A DNA stretch of 64,000 nt from Sphingobacteriales bacterium (GCA_016719635.1 JADJYT010000003.1:310001-374000), one strand, 5' to 3'. Numbered from the stretch's first letter, positions 28,886 to 38,937 are shown. Translations and numbers: made by a program. The notes: generated by a model from the sequence alone, not told the origin.

Positions 28886-29332
28886 CTAAACGCCGAATTG
28901 TTCTAAATGGTGGTTTAAATGGATATACATGGCTTGTCCCCACAACTCCTTATCCATCACGCCAAATACGGGATGCTGACCGTCTAAACTTTGTGCATGC
29001 AGGAATGCATTTATGTTATCCAGCAATTCTTTTTTGGCCGGTTCAAATGCAGGGTCATCCTTTACGATAAAAGAATCTGCCGTAACCATATTTTTGGGCC
29101 ATTGGGTAATCGCTTTCACGAGCAGCCATCGTACCAACGGATTCGCAGACAAATAGTACAATTTATCTTTCGGTAACTTTATCTTCCCTGTAGGGACGGC
29201 GAAAGCAACGCTCATGTGTTTGAGCATCTGCGAGACGCTCATCTTTCCCCACTGTCGCTGCGACGACGGAGTTAATTTGTTGACTCTTGCGAGCATCTGC
29301 ACTTGTGTTGTCTTATCGAAAAGAGTTGGCAT
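28886..29332 (-). CDS. DUF1569 (DinB-like) protein
   Basis: A 148-residue protein from the ATG at 29332; a GTG 11 codons upstream would overlap the OmpA/PD40 gene. LARVNKLTPSSQRQWGKMSV, MLKHMSVAFAVPTGKIK, and LWGQAMYIHLNHHLEQFGV with its terminal His pair fit DUF1569, a four-helix DinB/YfiT relative thought to bind a metal through His residues. No substrate is known. It lies directly downstream of the PorE-like gene on the same strand. Confidence 0.82.
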   Translation of the reverse strand: MPTLFDKTTQVQMLARVNKLTPSSQRQWGKMSVSQMLKHMSVAFAVPTGKIKLPKDKLYYLSANPLVRWLLVKAITQWPKNMVTADSFIVKDDPAFEPAKKELLDNINAFLHAQSLDGQHPVFGVMDKELWGQAMYIHLNHHLEQFGV

Positions 29333-29357
29333 TTTTATTTCTTTAGGTTTATAAATC

Positions 29358-31334
29358 CTATTCACTTAAAATCTTAAACGTAGTGCGCCGGTTGCGCTGG
29401 TGCTGTTCTTCCGAACATTTGGTGCATTCACAGGTTTCTATCTGCAAGCTTTCACCATAGCCTTTCGCCGTCAGCCGATCGGGTGCAATGCCTTTCTGAA
29501 TCAGGTACTGAACCACACTTTCCGCCCGTTTTTGTGAAAGCGTTTCGTTGTAGGTGTCCTTGCCACGGCAGTCGGTATGGGAGGACAACTGAATTTTTAT
29601 CGTTGGATTTTTCACTAAAATATCCGTCAGCGTATCCAGGCTTTGGGCCGCATCCGCACGTATATTCCATTTGTCATAATCGTAATAGATGTTATTCAGC
29701 GTTATCTCCACGTTTTTATAAATTTTGGATAATGTAATCGTTTTCCCTATCACAATCGTATCACCGTCTTTAGACGGCATCTCTGCATTCACATTTTCCT
29801 CCTGTGTCAGGTATCCGATTTTGGAAACCTTCAATTTGAACTTACTGCCTTTGGGAATAACGGTTTGTGCCTTACCGGATTTATCTGAATGGAGGAACTG
29901 AAAACTTTCCGCCACCTGATCAAAACGCGGTAACTCTATGGTTGCATTCTCAATCGCCTTCAAGCCTAAAAAAGCAGTGTTTGGGTTGTTATCATCCTGA
30001 TATGTTTTAGCCTGCACCAACACTTTCAACAGATACACTGCGGGCGGCAGAGGCTCTGCAGGCGGAATGCGCTGCTCAACATAATAGATATCATCCGATC
30101 CTTTTCCACCCGGCCGGTTGGAGGTGATATATCCGCTCACAAGAACAGAATCATCCTTGGGTTTTATCAGGGCAATACTGAAATCATCGCCGCCGGAATT
30201 AATTCCGAATCCCAGATTCTGAGCATTGGTATAAATCTTTCCTTCCCTGGTGGCGGAATAAATATCCAGGCCGCCATAACCGATTCTGCCGTTGGAAGAA
30301 TAATACAATTTGTTATCCTCCGCGATTACCGGAAACATATCATCACCGGCAGTATTGACTTTTGAGCCGGCATTGAACGGATTCTCAAATTCTCCGGAAA
30401 CATTTTTTTTTGCAAGATAAATATCTTTTCCCCCGTAGCCGTCTTTGGCATCCGACACAAAATATAATTCATTGCCGTCCGCCGTTAAAAAAGCCTGTCC
30501 CTCATTAATGGTGTCTGCAAACAGTTTGATGCGTTCCGGTGTACTCCAGCTGTCATCTATATTTTTCACGGAACGATAGATGTGACAATAATCATTCGAG
30601 TTTTTATTATCACTGCCGCAGCGGGTAAACAAAGCGGTTTTGCCATCTTTGCCCATCACCCATTCCGCATCGTGATAAGGTGTATTAAAAAGCATATCCA
30701 GCGGAGTCACTTCGCTGAATTTTGCAGTTGAAAATTTCTGAGCTGAGAATATATCCGCATAACCCTCTCCGGTCCATTCATCTTTCATCCCTTTTTCTGC
30801 CACCCTCGTGGTGGAAAAATAAAGGGTATTATCCTTCAAGAACGGAGCAAAATCCAGGTTTTCCGAGTTGATATCTAAATTTGTCAACTTTACATGTGTC
30901 GGTTTCTTCAGTTTCTTCAGCACATCCTCCAGAAAATCATACTCCTTCTGCAGTCGGTATTTTTCCGTTTTATTCGCTTTCAGAAAATCATCCAGGACCT
31001 TAAAGGCCTGTTCGTACTTTTCGTTCCGTTTGAGTGCGTTGATGTAAAGAACCATGGCGTCGTTCAACACACGGGTATCCGAGATTTTTTTATACCATAT
31101 TTCCGCTTCCCTGTAATTCAGCTGTTTGTCATAACTGTCTGCTATCTTTAATGCCAATCTGGATTGTTCGGTAATATCTTTGGATTTTTGAAAGTCTTTC
31201 TGAAGCATCTCAGCCGCCAGCGAATATTTTTTGAGCTGATAGGCTGTCGCACCATCCTGTACTTTGGAGGCAGATTTGCAGGACACCAATAATAAAGCCG
31301 ATGCAAAAAATAATATAGAACAGATTTTATACAT
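29358..31334 (-). CDS. porE: PorE-like OmpA lipoprotein with TPR and WD40-like propeller
   Basis: A 658-residue lipoprotein with lipobox LLLVSCKS (Cys19). TPR-like helices cover about 30-130 (AYQLKKYSLAAEMLQKDF, EQAFKVLDDFLKANK). PD40/WD40-like propeller blades lie at about 150-400 (LYFSTTRVAEKG, ELYFVSDAKDGYGGKDIYLA, LYYSSNGRIGYGGLDIYSA). A carboxypeptidase-regulatory-like domain is followed by a C-terminal OmpA domain (IYYDYDKWNIRADAAQSL, SHTDCRGKDTYNETLSQKRAE). This domain order is that of PorE of the type IX secretion system, which links the secretion ring to peptidoglycan. Similar proteins outside T9SS exist, so the symbol is tentative. No other por genes are in the window. Confidence 0.72.
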   Translation of the reverse strand: MYKICSILFFASALLLVSCKSASKVQDGATAYQLKKYSLAAEMLQKDFQKSKDITEQSRLALKIADSYDKQLNYREAEIWYKKISDTRVLNDAMVLYINALKRNEKYEQAFKVLDDFLKANKTEKYRLQKEYDFLEDVLKKLKKPTHVKLTNLDINSENLDFAPFLKDNTLYFSTTRVAEKGMKDEWTGEGYADIFSAQKFSTAKFSEVTPLDMLFNTPYHDAEWVMGKDGKTALFTRCGSDNKNSNDYCHIYRSVKNIDDSWSTPERIKLFADTINEGQAFLTADGNELYFVSDAKDGYGGKDIYLAKKNVSGEFENPFNAGSKVNTAGDDMFPVIAEDNKLYYSSNGRIGYGGLDIYSATREGKIYTNAQNLGFGINSGGDDFSIALIKPKDDSVLVSGYITSNRPGGKGSDDIYYVEQRIPPAEPLPPAVYLLKVLVQAKTYQDDNNPNTAFLGLKAIENATIELPRFDQVAESFQFLHSDKSGKAQTVIPKGSKFKLKVSKIGYLTQEENVNAEMPSKDGDTIVIGKTITLSKIYKNVEITLNNIYYDYDKWNIRADAAQSLDTLTDILVKNPTIKIQLSSHTDCRGKDTYNETLSQKRAESVVQYLIQKGIAPDRLTAKGYGESLQIETCECTKCSEEQHQRNRRTTFKILSE

Positions 31335-31356
31335 AAAAATACCTGCCTAAATATAA

Positions 31357-31364
31357 CAAATATA
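31357..31364 (-). promoter_or_regulatory. Promoter -7 element for the PorE-like gene
   Basis: TATATTTG on the minus strand is a perfect TAnnTTTG match, 22 bp upstream of the ATG at 31334. Confidence 0.55.
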
Positions 31365-31391
31365 CTTGGTTGTGGTTTATTTTAATGCTAT

Positions 31392-32241
31392 CTAATTAAA
31401 TATTTCATGACAGGTTCTTTTTATGTTTTTACACAACTCATCCAGCGGTAAATCATTAGCATCCGTACCAAACGGATTTTCAATTTCTTCAGCAATGAGT
31501 TCTATGCTTGTTAACACATAAAATGTAAAAACAGTCACCGGTACAATCGTAAACCCTAAAGAAGCGATGTAAGCAAACGGCATCAGCATGATATAAAAGA
31601 AAATAAACTTTTTCAAAAATGCGCTGTAAGAATACGGTATAGGTGAATTCTTAATCCGTTCACAGGCACCGCAGATTTCAGTAAACTGCTGAAAATCGTT
31701 ATTTATTATCAGCAACTGAGCATCTGTAAGCCGCTTTTCCTGATACAACAAGTCAATTTCTTCAAAAATCTCTCTGGCAACCTGATTGGGCAAATGTTTC
31801 TTACCGGCAAAATCAAATCTGTCTTTTGTCAGTGCATTTTCATCTAGTTCAGGCGGTGTATGTTCGTTCCTTAAATGTGATTTTAATGCTACCGCAAAAT
31901 ATGGAATCAGTGTCTTCAGTGCTTCTTTATGGACCGTATTATCCCTGACAATCTGATTTAACTTAATAGATAAATTCCTGGATGAATTGATCAGTTGCCC
32001 CCAAAGCTTTCGTCCCTCCCACCATCTTTCATAAGCGGTATTGGTTCTGAAGACCAGTAACAATGAAATCACAAAACCAAGCATGGAATATATCAGTGAT
32101 CACAATGCTGATTTCCAGGTAGGAAATCAAAGCGGCATAAATACCAATGGCAATGATCATCGGAAAAAGCTGACGAACGGTATCTGATTTATGAAACCGA
32201 AAGATGAATGTAAACCAGTCCTTGGGATTATAGGCAATCAT
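31392..32241 (-). CDS. Bestrophin family anion channel, one frameshift
   Basis: Two frames (32241-32029 and 32084-31392) form one bestrophin of about 280 residues. The N-terminal piece MIAYNPKDWFTFIFRFHKSD and ISYLEISIVITDIFHA meets LGFVISLLLVFRTNTAYERW, with the family motif FRTNTAYERWWEGRKLWG, and SPIPYSYSAFLKKFIFFY near the pore. Bacterial bestrophins (YneE/RFP-TM) are pentameric inner-membrane ion channels. The frame changes near 32075-32085, where there is no long homopolymer; removing one base at IFHA/LGF would restore a typical sequence. A real disruption is therefore possible. Confidence 0.8.
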
Positions 32242-32277
32242 TATCTAAATAAATTTGCTTGTTTTTATAAATCCTTT

Positions 32278-32319
32278 CAATAAAATAGCCGAAAGATTTC
32301 TGTAATTTCTTTCGGCTAT
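32278..32319 (-). terminator. Rho-independent terminator of glnN
   Basis: A 12-bp perfect stem ATAGCCGAAAGA/TCTTTCGGCTAT with an 11-nt loop; on the minus strand it is followed by TTTATT. It lies just after the stop of the glutamine synthetase gene. Confidence 0.75.
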
Positions 32320-32336
32320 CTCTTATCCTGAAATTC

Positions 32337-34529
32337 TTATTTTGAAAATAACATCTCTCTGTATTTTGGCAGAGGCCACAATTCGTCGTCTACAATACCC
32401 TCCAGCCCGTCTGCAATCTCACGCATTTCATCCATGATAGGGCGCACCTTATCGCAATACAGCAATGCCTGTTTTAATACGTTCGTTAAATCATTTCCTT
32501 TCACACGCAAATCAAACATCTCCTTATTCAGTTTGATTAACCTGTCTATCCCTTCAGAAATCTGCTTCAGAATGTCAGTTTGTGCCACATACAGCTTCGC
32601 ATCAATTCCAACATCCTTCAGTCCTTTGATATTTGCAATCAGTTTGTTTTGATATTCAATACATGCCGGCACCACCTGATTGACCACAATCTCACCCAGG
32701 GCACGTGATTCAATCTGAATGGCCTTGATGTAATTTTCCAGTGCAATCTCATAGCGTGCCTCCACTTCCCTGTGCGTGTAGATTCCCTGATCTTCAAATA
32801 ATTTGACTGATTTTTCTGATACAAAGGCGCCTAAGGCAACCGGTGCTGTTTTATTATTGCTCAAGCCACGTTTTTTAGCCTCTTTGTGCCAGTCATCGGA
32901 ATAGTTATCTCCCTCAAACATCACGCGTTTGGCTTCTTTGATGGTTTTTCGCAATACCTTAAGAATGGCTACGTCTTTGTAGTCTCCGCCTTTAATATAC
33001 TCGTCCACTTCCGCTTTGAATAATTTCAATTGCTCTGCAACGATGGTATTTAAAACAGTCATCGGTAAGGCACAGTTGGCAGACGAACCTACCGCACGGA
33101 ACTCAAATTTATTTCCTGTAAATGCAAATGGTGAAGTTCTGTTTCTGTCTGTGTTATCCAGCATGATATCCGGGATACGGTTATGAATATCCAGGCGCAG
33201 GGTGATATTATCCTGCTCGTCAAATTTATCTTCATCCACCCTTTTTTCAATCATCTCCAATACTTCTTTCAGATAAGAGCCGGAGAATACGGAGATGATG
33301 GCCGGCGGCGCTTCATTGGCACCCAGGCGATGTTCATTGCCATGAGATGCGACAGAGGCACGCAGCAATTCTTCATGACGGTTTACCGCCGCTATCGTAT
33401 TGATAAAGAAAGTCAGGAACTGCAGGTTGGTTCTTGGCGTCTTTCCGGGAGATAACAGATTCACCCCTGTATCCGTACCCATACTCCAGTTGTTATGCTT
33501 ACCGCTTCCGTTGATACCTGCAAACGGCTTTTCGTGAAACAATACCTTTAATTTATGCTTGGAGGAAACCCTGTCCATCACATCCATCAGCAATGAATTA
33601 TGGTCAACGGCCAGATTCGCTTCTTCAAACATCGGAGCGCACTCAAACTGAGAAGGTGCCACCTCATTGTGACGCGTTCTGACAGGAATACCCAATTTCA
33701 GACATTCTATTTCAAAATCCCGCATGTAGGCGTATACCCGCTCAGGAATAGCACCAAAATAATGATCCTCCAGCTGCTGGCCCTTCGGAGATCGGCGGCC
33801 TAATAAGGTTCTGCCGCTCATCACCAGATCCGGACGGGCATAATACATGGCAGTATCCACCAGAAAATATTCCTGTTCCCAGCCTAGCGTGGTATTTATA
33901 TGTTTGACATCCCTGTCAAAATAGTGTGCCACTTCCGTTGCTGCCTGATCCAATACCTGGATAGATTTCAACAAAGGCGCTTTATAATCCAGCGTTTCAC
34001 CGGTGTAAGAGATAAAGATGGTTGGAATACACAAGGTTTTACCATTACCCACTGTCATAATAAACGCCGGTGAAGTGACATCCCACGCCGTATAACCGCG
34101 CGCTTCGAATGTTGCACGGATGCCGCCGGAAGGGAAAGAGGACGCATCCGGCTCCTGCTGTGCCAATGCATCTGCACTGAATTCTTCCACACCGCCTCCG
34201 CCTTTAGGCATAAAGAAAGAGTCATGCTTTTCCGCGGTGGTGCCGGTCAGTGGCTGAAACCAGTGGGTATAATGCGTAGCGCCTTGTTTCATGGCCCATG
34301 CTTTCATCGCGGATGCCACCTGGTCGGCAATATCCCTGTCTACTTTTTTGCCGTCACGGATACAAGCCGCTAGTCGCTTATATGCATCCGAAGGAAGAAA
34401 TTCTTTCATCTGTTTCTCCCCGAATACGGAAGAAGCAAAAAAATCAGAAATCTTTTCCGCAGGAAGCTCTACATTTAATTTAGGTCTGGAGGAGAATGCT
34501 GATAAAGCATTAAATCTTGTTTTTGACAT
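32337..34529 (-). CDS. glnN: Glutamine synthetase type III
   Basis: A 730-residue GSIII, the type typical of Bacteroidota. It makes glutamine from glutamate, ammonia and ATP. GSIII-N: LNVELPAEKISDFFASSVFG. Catalytic domain: TLGWEQEYFLVDTAMY, TRHNEVAPSQFECAPMFEEA, LFHEKPFAGINGSGKHNNWS, LLSPGKTPRTNLQFL and NRTSPFAFTGNKFEFRAVGS. A C-terminal GSIII extension is present. The ATG at 34529 gives MSKTRFNAL. No linked nitrogen-regulation genes are seen. It is bounded by a strong terminator. Confidence 0.96.
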   Translation of the reverse strand: MSKTRFNALSAFSSRPKLNVELPAEKISDFFASSVFGEKQMKEFLPSDAYKRLAACIRDGKKVDRDIADQVASAMKAWAMKQGATHYTHWFQPLTGTTAEKHDSFFMPKGGGGVEEFSADALAQQEPDASSFPSGGIRATFEARGYTAWDVTSPAFIMTVGNGKTLCIPTIFISYTGETLDYKAPLLKSIQVLDQAATEVAHYFDRDVKHINTTLGWEQEYFLVDTAMYYARPDLVMSGRTLLGRRSPKGQQLEDHYFGAIPERVYAYMRDFEIECLKLGIPVRTRHNEVAPSQFECAPMFEEANLAVDHNSLLMDVMDRVSSKHKLKVLFHEKPFAGINGSGKHNNWSMGTDTGVNLLSPGKTPRTNLQFLTFFINTIAAVNRHEELLRASVASHGNEHRLGANEAPPAIISVFSGSYLKEVLEMIEKRVDEDKFDEQDNITLRLDIHNRIPDIMLDNTDRNRTSPFAFTGNKFEFRAVGSSANCALPMTVLNTIVAEQLKLFKAEVDEYIKGGDYKDVAILKVLRKTIKEAKRVMFEGDNYSDDWHKEAKKRGLSNNKTAPVALGAFVSEKSVKLFEDQGIYTHREVEARYEIALENYIKAIQIESRALGEIVVNQVVPACIEYQNKLIANIKGLKDVGIDAKLYVAQTDILKQISEGIDRLIKLNKEMFDLRVKGNDLTNVLKQALLYCDKVRPIMDEMREIADGLEGIVDDELWPLPKYREMLFSK

Positions 34530-34602
34530 ACATACGTTGTTTGTTGCTAAGATGGCAAAAAAAAGAGAGAATTAAAAGAGTTTAAGTGTTTTTTACCTTA
34601 AT

Positions 34603-35877
34603 TTAGTTATTATTTACAGGAAAAATCCTGTTTTTACTTCTCATTAAATACAATCCAGCTAAAATAAATGAAATAGGGATGGTTCTATAACGAATAATGG
34701 CACCGGAATTATTCACGATCAGTCCAACCAGGAATAAAGTACTGATTCCAAACAGTATACAAAAAAGCGCAGAAGGATTTTTGTAAACAGACTTCCAATC
34801 CGCCAATACTAAAAGTATCATAAGTATCAATAATATACCATAAGTTTCGAGACAAACCAGATATGCCGGCAGGGAATGGCAATCGCCTGGCAGCGGGCGT
34901 ATAAACGGATTGGTCAGAGCCTGTATGAGAAGGATTACCACACCTGAAAAATCATGCGGAATTCGCTGCACCTGAAATGTCATCGTTCCGGGCGAATTCA
35001 AAAAAAAATCCCTCCTGACCAGGAACTCCTCCACATAACTCAGTTTAGGATTGATAACATCAATCAGTACTGCTGTGAGAATAAGCATAGCAACACCTGT
35101 TCCAATCGTCTTATAAATTGCAGAACCACTGAACTTAAATTTTTTCTCTAAAACCAACGCCACCATCAATGGCAACAGGAAGACCAACAGATAGAATCTG
35201 CCGTATCCCAACATAACCATGCCCAGTAAAATGAAAATAATATTTTTTACGGTATATTCATTGCGGGCGATGGCATCCAGATTATAGAGTACCGTTCCTA
35301 TGGAAAATAAAACGATGGCATCCTTATGCATTCCGGATGTCCAGAAAACAAAAGAGGGCATCCCGAACAAAACAACCTGAAGGAATCGTTTGTGTGTCAA
35401 TTTTCTTCCAAAAAACAAATACAGGTTATAGGCGCCTGTAAATGACAAGAAGGCAAAAACGATAGCATGTACATTATACACACCAAACGAAAACGGGCGG
35501 ATGAGTGCATTGATGCGAACGATGAAATAATTGCTCTGGTCGAACCAAAAACGCATCTCATCGGTGTAAGGTAAAAGCGAGGCAGGAACAGGCTTATAAT
35601 CATTGCTGCCCAGCGCCAGCTTCAGGTATAGCAACGGATCTGTATGGAGCGTTCTGTAAATAACGTTCCCGTCGATAAAATATAAAAACGTATCGCCGCC
35701 AGTCAGCACCCCTGTTTGGTAGAAATATCCATATAAAATGGCACTGAATGTCTTCAGGGAAAAGACAGCCACCAGGAGTATTTTGGAAATACCCGATGCG
35801 TTAAAAAATCGTTTGTCCAGAATAATTAAGGTGAAGCATAAAAAAGCCAGAGCAGGCGCGAGAATTTCCTTAATCAT
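34603..35877 (-). CDS. Multi-pass membrane protein, possible polysaccharide polymerase-like
   Basis: A 424-residue protein with about ten membrane segments across its length and a large loop after the second segment (TGGDTFLYFIDGNVIYRTLH). Motifs such as FGMPSFVFWTSGMHKDAI and VNNSGAIIRYRTIPISFIL recall EpsG/Wzy-type polymerases and other surface-glycan membrane proteins, but I do not see a definite family signature. No glycan gene cluster surrounds it. The function is uncertain. Confidence 0.6.
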   Translation of the reverse strand: MIKEILAPALAFLCFTLIILDKRFFNASGISKILLVAVFSLKTFSAILYGYFYQTGVLTGGDTFLYFIDGNVIYRTLHTDPLLYLKLALGSNDYKPVPASLLPYTDEMRFWFDQSNYFIVRINALIRPFSFGVYNVHAIVFAFLSFTGAYNLYLFFGRKLTHKRFLQVVLFGMPSFVFWTSGMHKDAIVLFSIGTVLYNLDAIARNEYTVKNIIFILLGMVMLGYGRFYLLVFLLPLMVALVLEKKFKFSGSAIYKTIGTGVAMLILTAVLIDVINPKLSYVEEFLVRRDFFLNSPGTMTFQVQRIPHDFSGVVILLIQALTNPFIRPLPGDCHSLPAYLVCLETYGILLILMILLVLADWKSVYKNPSALFCILFGISTLFLVGLIVNNSGAIIRYRTIPISFILAGLYLMRSKNRIFPVNNN

Positions 35878-35993
35878 GATAAAAAAATCTAAAACAGGTG
35901 CATCGGATAAAAATAAACAATTTATCGTAATGGTAATAAATATTCGGCAATGGTTGTGTAGAATTAACTATTTTTGGTCAGAATTATCCATCT

Positions 35994-38219
35994 ATGTCAA
36001 CTCCCATCCACCAGCCGGTTGTAAACGAAGAAATCGCAAAATCCTTAGGCCTTTTGCCGGAAGAATACCAGAAGATACAGGATATACTGGGCAGGGTGCC
36101 CACTTTTACGGAACTCAGCGTTTACTCCGTCATGTGGAGCGAACACTGCAGCTACAAAAACTCCATCAAATACCTGAAGAAGCTGCCGCGCAAAGGCAAA
36201 GCGCTGCTGGTGGAAGCCGGTGAAGAAAACGCAGGACTGGTGGATATCGGCGACGGCTGGGCCTGTGCCTTCAAAATAGAATCGCATAATCACCCGAGTG
36301 CGGTAGAACCTTTCCAGGGTGCCGCTACCGGCGTAGGCGGTATCTCCCGCGATATCTTCACCATGGGCGCACGCCCCGTGGCCTCTTTAAATTCATTACG
36401 TTTCGGAGAACTCGATAATAAGAAAACACAGCATCTTTTGAAGGGTGTGGTAAAAGGCATTTCCCACTACGGCAACTGCTTTGGCGTACCTACTGTAGCC
36501 GGCGAAGTCTATTTCGACGACTGCTATCAGGTGAATCCGCTGGTGAATGCAATGAGCGTGGGTATTGTTAGAGTCGGTGAAACCATTTCTGCAACCTCAG
36601 AAGGTGCGGGCAATCCAATTTATATCGTGGGTGCCTCCACCGGAAAAGACGGTATACACGGTGCAACCTTCGCTTCCGAAGATTTAGGCGAAGATGCGGA
36701 AGATAAGATACCATCGGTACAGGTTGGTGACCCATTCACAGAAAAGCTATTACTGGAAGCAACGCTTGAAGTGATTAAAACCGGCGCCGTAGTCGGCATG
36801 CAGGACATGGGAGCGGCAGGCATTACCTGTTCTACCAACGAGATGAGTGCCAAAGGAAAACACGGCATGAAAATCTGGCTCGACAAAGTACCTACCCGTC
36901 AACGGCATATGCAGCCGTTTGAAATCCTGTTGTCCGAGTCGCAGGAACGCATGCTGATTGTGGTGGAAAAAGGGAAAGAGGAACTCGTAGAAAAAGTGTT
37001 TGATAAATGGGATCTGCATTGTGCCATCATCGGAGAAGTGACCGAAGGCAACCTGGTTCAATATTATATGAATGATGAACTGGTGGCGGAAGTACCTGCG
37101 GATACACTGGTATTGGGCGGCGGCGCACCGGTGTACGACCGTCCTTACAAACAACCAGCATATCATGCGGTGAGAGATGCCTTTGACATGGACAAAGTAC
37201 CGTTCCCTTTTGATTATGTGGCAACGGCAAAAAAACTTGTACAGCATCCGAACATCGCATCCAAGCGATTTATCTATAAGCAATACGATTCCATGGTGGG
37301 CATCAACAATGCTTCCACGAACCGTCCGGGCGATGCCGCGGTGATTCGTCTGAAAGATTCTACCAAAGGATTGGTGATGACCGTGGACTGCAACTCGCGC
37401 TATGTGCATGCCGATGCCTACAAGGGCGGTGCCATTGCCGTTTCGGAAGCGGCGAGAAATATCGTGTGTACGGGCGCAAAACCGGTGGCGATTACCAACT
37501 GCCTCAACTTCGGCAATCCGTATGATGAGGAAGTGTACTGGAATTTCGTGCATGCTTTGCAAGGCATGGGCGATGCCTGTATACAGTTTGAAACGCCTGT
37601 GACCGGCGGGAACGTATCGTTCTACAACCAGTCGCCGAACCGGGCGGTGAACCCGACGCCAACGATTGGTATGCTGGGTATCATTGAAGATGCAGACAAC
37701 ATCATGACACTGGATTTCAAAAACGAAGGCGACATGATTTATCTGATTGGAACCTGTACCAACGATATCGCCAGTTCAGAATACCTGGTACACGAACATA
37801 AGATAGATTTATCCCCTGCCCCTCATTTCGAGCTGAAAGAAGAAGCACAGATCCAGGATGCGGTAGCGAAGCTGATAGAAAACAAACTGATAAATTCTGC
37901 TCACGACTTAAGCGAAGGCGGACTATTTGTGGCTGTTTTAGAGAGTGCGATGACCCGCAACTTTGGCTTTGATATCACCACCTGTTCAGGCATCCGCAAG
38001 GATGCCTGCCTGTTCGGAGAAGGACAGAGCCGCGTGGTGGTTTCCATTGCTGCCGATTCCAAGGAAAGTTTTGAAAACTTCTTAAAAGCGAACAGCATAC
38101 CCAACCGTTTCTTAGGCACTGTAAAAGGAAAAGACATCGTCATAGACGGCGAAAACTTCGGCAGCATCAGCGAATACAAAGACCTGTATGATACGGCGAT
38201 TGAGAAGTATTTTGTGTAA
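35994..38219 (+). CDS. purL: Phosphoribosylformylglycinamidine synthase, PurL subunit
   Basis: A 741-residue small-type PurL, the ATP-dependent subunit that turns FGAR into FGAM using ammonia from PurQ. Visible are SVMWSEHCSYKNSIKYLKKL (His51), IESHNHPSAVEPFQGAATG at 95-113, GGISRDIFTMGARPVA, MQDMGAAGITCSTNEMSAK, the second half VGINNASTNRPGDAA, and AHDLSEGGLFVAVLE. No purQ or purS is adjacent; they must lie elsewhere. The ATG at 35994 begins MSTPIHQPVVNEEIAKSLGL. Confidence 0.96.
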   Translation: MSTPIHQPVVNEEIAKSLGLLPEEYQKIQDILGRVPTFTELSVYSVMWSEHCSYKNSIKYLKKLPRKGKALLVEAGEENAGLVDIGDGWACAFKIESHNHPSAVEPFQGAATGVGGISRDIFTMGARPVASLNSLRFGELDNKKTQHLLKGVVKGISHYGNCFGVPTVAGEVYFDDCYQVNPLVNAMSVGIVRVGETISATSEGAGNPIYIVGASTGKDGIHGATFASEDLGEDAEDKIPSVQVGDPFTEKLLLEATLEVIKTGAVVGMQDMGAAGITCSTNEMSAKGKHGMKIWLDKVPTRQRHMQPFEILLSESQERMLIVVEKGKEELVEKVFDKWDLHCAIIGEVTEGNLVQYYMNDELVAEVPADTLVLGGGAPVYDRPYKQPAYHAVRDAFDMDKVPFPFDYVATAKKLVQHPNIASKRFIYKQYDSMVGINNASTNRPGDAAVIRLKDSTKGLVMTVDCNSRYVHADAYKGGAIAVSEAARNIVCTGAKPVAITNCLNFGNPYDEEVYWNFVHALQGMGDACIQFETPVTGGNVSFYNQSPNRAVNPTPTIGMLGIIEDADNIMTLDFKNEGDMIYLIGTCTNDIASSEYLVHEHKIDLSPAPHFELKEEAQIQDAVAKLIENKLINSAHDLSEGGLFVAVLESAMTRNFGFDITTCSGIRKDACLFGEGQSRVVVSIAADSKESFENFLKANSIPNRFLGTVKGKDIVIDGENFGSISEYKDLYDTAIEKYFV

Positions 38220-38229
38220 TGTTTAAACT

Positions 38230-38400
38230 GTCATTGTTATCCGCCAGCCGGCGGAGATGCAATCTCGTAATAAGTACCGTCGCCAAACGAACACCGTCAT
38301 TGCGAGGCACGAAGCAATCTCGTAATGAGTACCGTCATCTCGATCCGCCTAGTGGCGGAGAGAGATCCCGAAAAGGTACAGAACGGCCGAAAGTCTAAAT
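38230..38400. repeat. Cluster of short repeats downstream of purL
   Basis: GCAATCTCGTAAT(A/G)AGTACCGTC occurs twice in direct orientation, around 38258 and 38315. Between them, 38296-38319 is a near-copy (one mismatch) of one arm of the palindrome at 63795-63842. CCGCC/GGCGG inverted pairs flank the cluster. There is no coding potential. It probably belongs to a dispersed REP-like family. Confidence 0.65.
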
Positions 38401-38526
38401 ATCCACACTATCACTCAAATCATTCCATATAGGATGACGGGTTTCTTTTCAGTTGGCACGTTGCATTTTCTGTATTCCGAAACATATTAATTATATTTAA
38501 CCCAAACACACAGAAACAACTCCTGA

Positions 38527-38937
38527 ATGAACCAAAATAAACTGAAACTCGAACTGCGGATTGACTGGAGCGAACTGGATTTTTTCGGACATGTAAACAA
38601 TGTAGCCATTTCAAAATACATACAATCAGCAAGGGTAAATCTGCTGGAACGTCTTGGTCTGATGCAATCTCAATACACCGATAAGATCGGCCCCATCCTG
38701 GCCTCCATGAAATGTCAGTTTATCAAACCGCTTTCCTATCCCGGACAAGTCATCCTTTTCGCGGCTGTCGACCAGATTAAAAACACCAGTTTCCAAATAC
38801 AATATGAGATTGTAAATGACAAGAAAGAAATCATCTCGCAAGCGCAGGATGTGATTGTACTGTATGACTATGCAAAAAACACCAAACTGGCGATTCCCGA
38901 AGACATCAGGCAAAAGATACTGGAATTAGGAAAGTAA
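38527..38937 (+). CDS. Acyl-CoA thioesterase, 4HBT hotdog family
   Basis: A 136-residue single hotdog-fold protein. The N-terminal signature IDWSELDFFGHVNNVAISKY includes the catalytic Asp and the GHVNN motif of 4-hydroxybenzoyl-CoA thioesterase/YbgC-like enzymes. MKCQFIKPLSYPGQVILF and SQAQDVIVLYDYAKN complete the fold. Likely a homotetrameric cytoplasmic acyl-CoA hydrolase; chain-length preference is unknown. It is convergent with the helicase gene, with 4 bp between stops. Confidence 0.87.
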   Translation: MNQNKLKLELRIDWSELDFFGHVNNVAISKYIQSARVNLLERLGLMQSQYTDKIGPILASMKCQFIKPLSYPGQVILFAAVDQIKNTSFQIQYEIVNDKKEIISQAQDVIVLYDYAKNTKLAIPEDIRQKILELGK

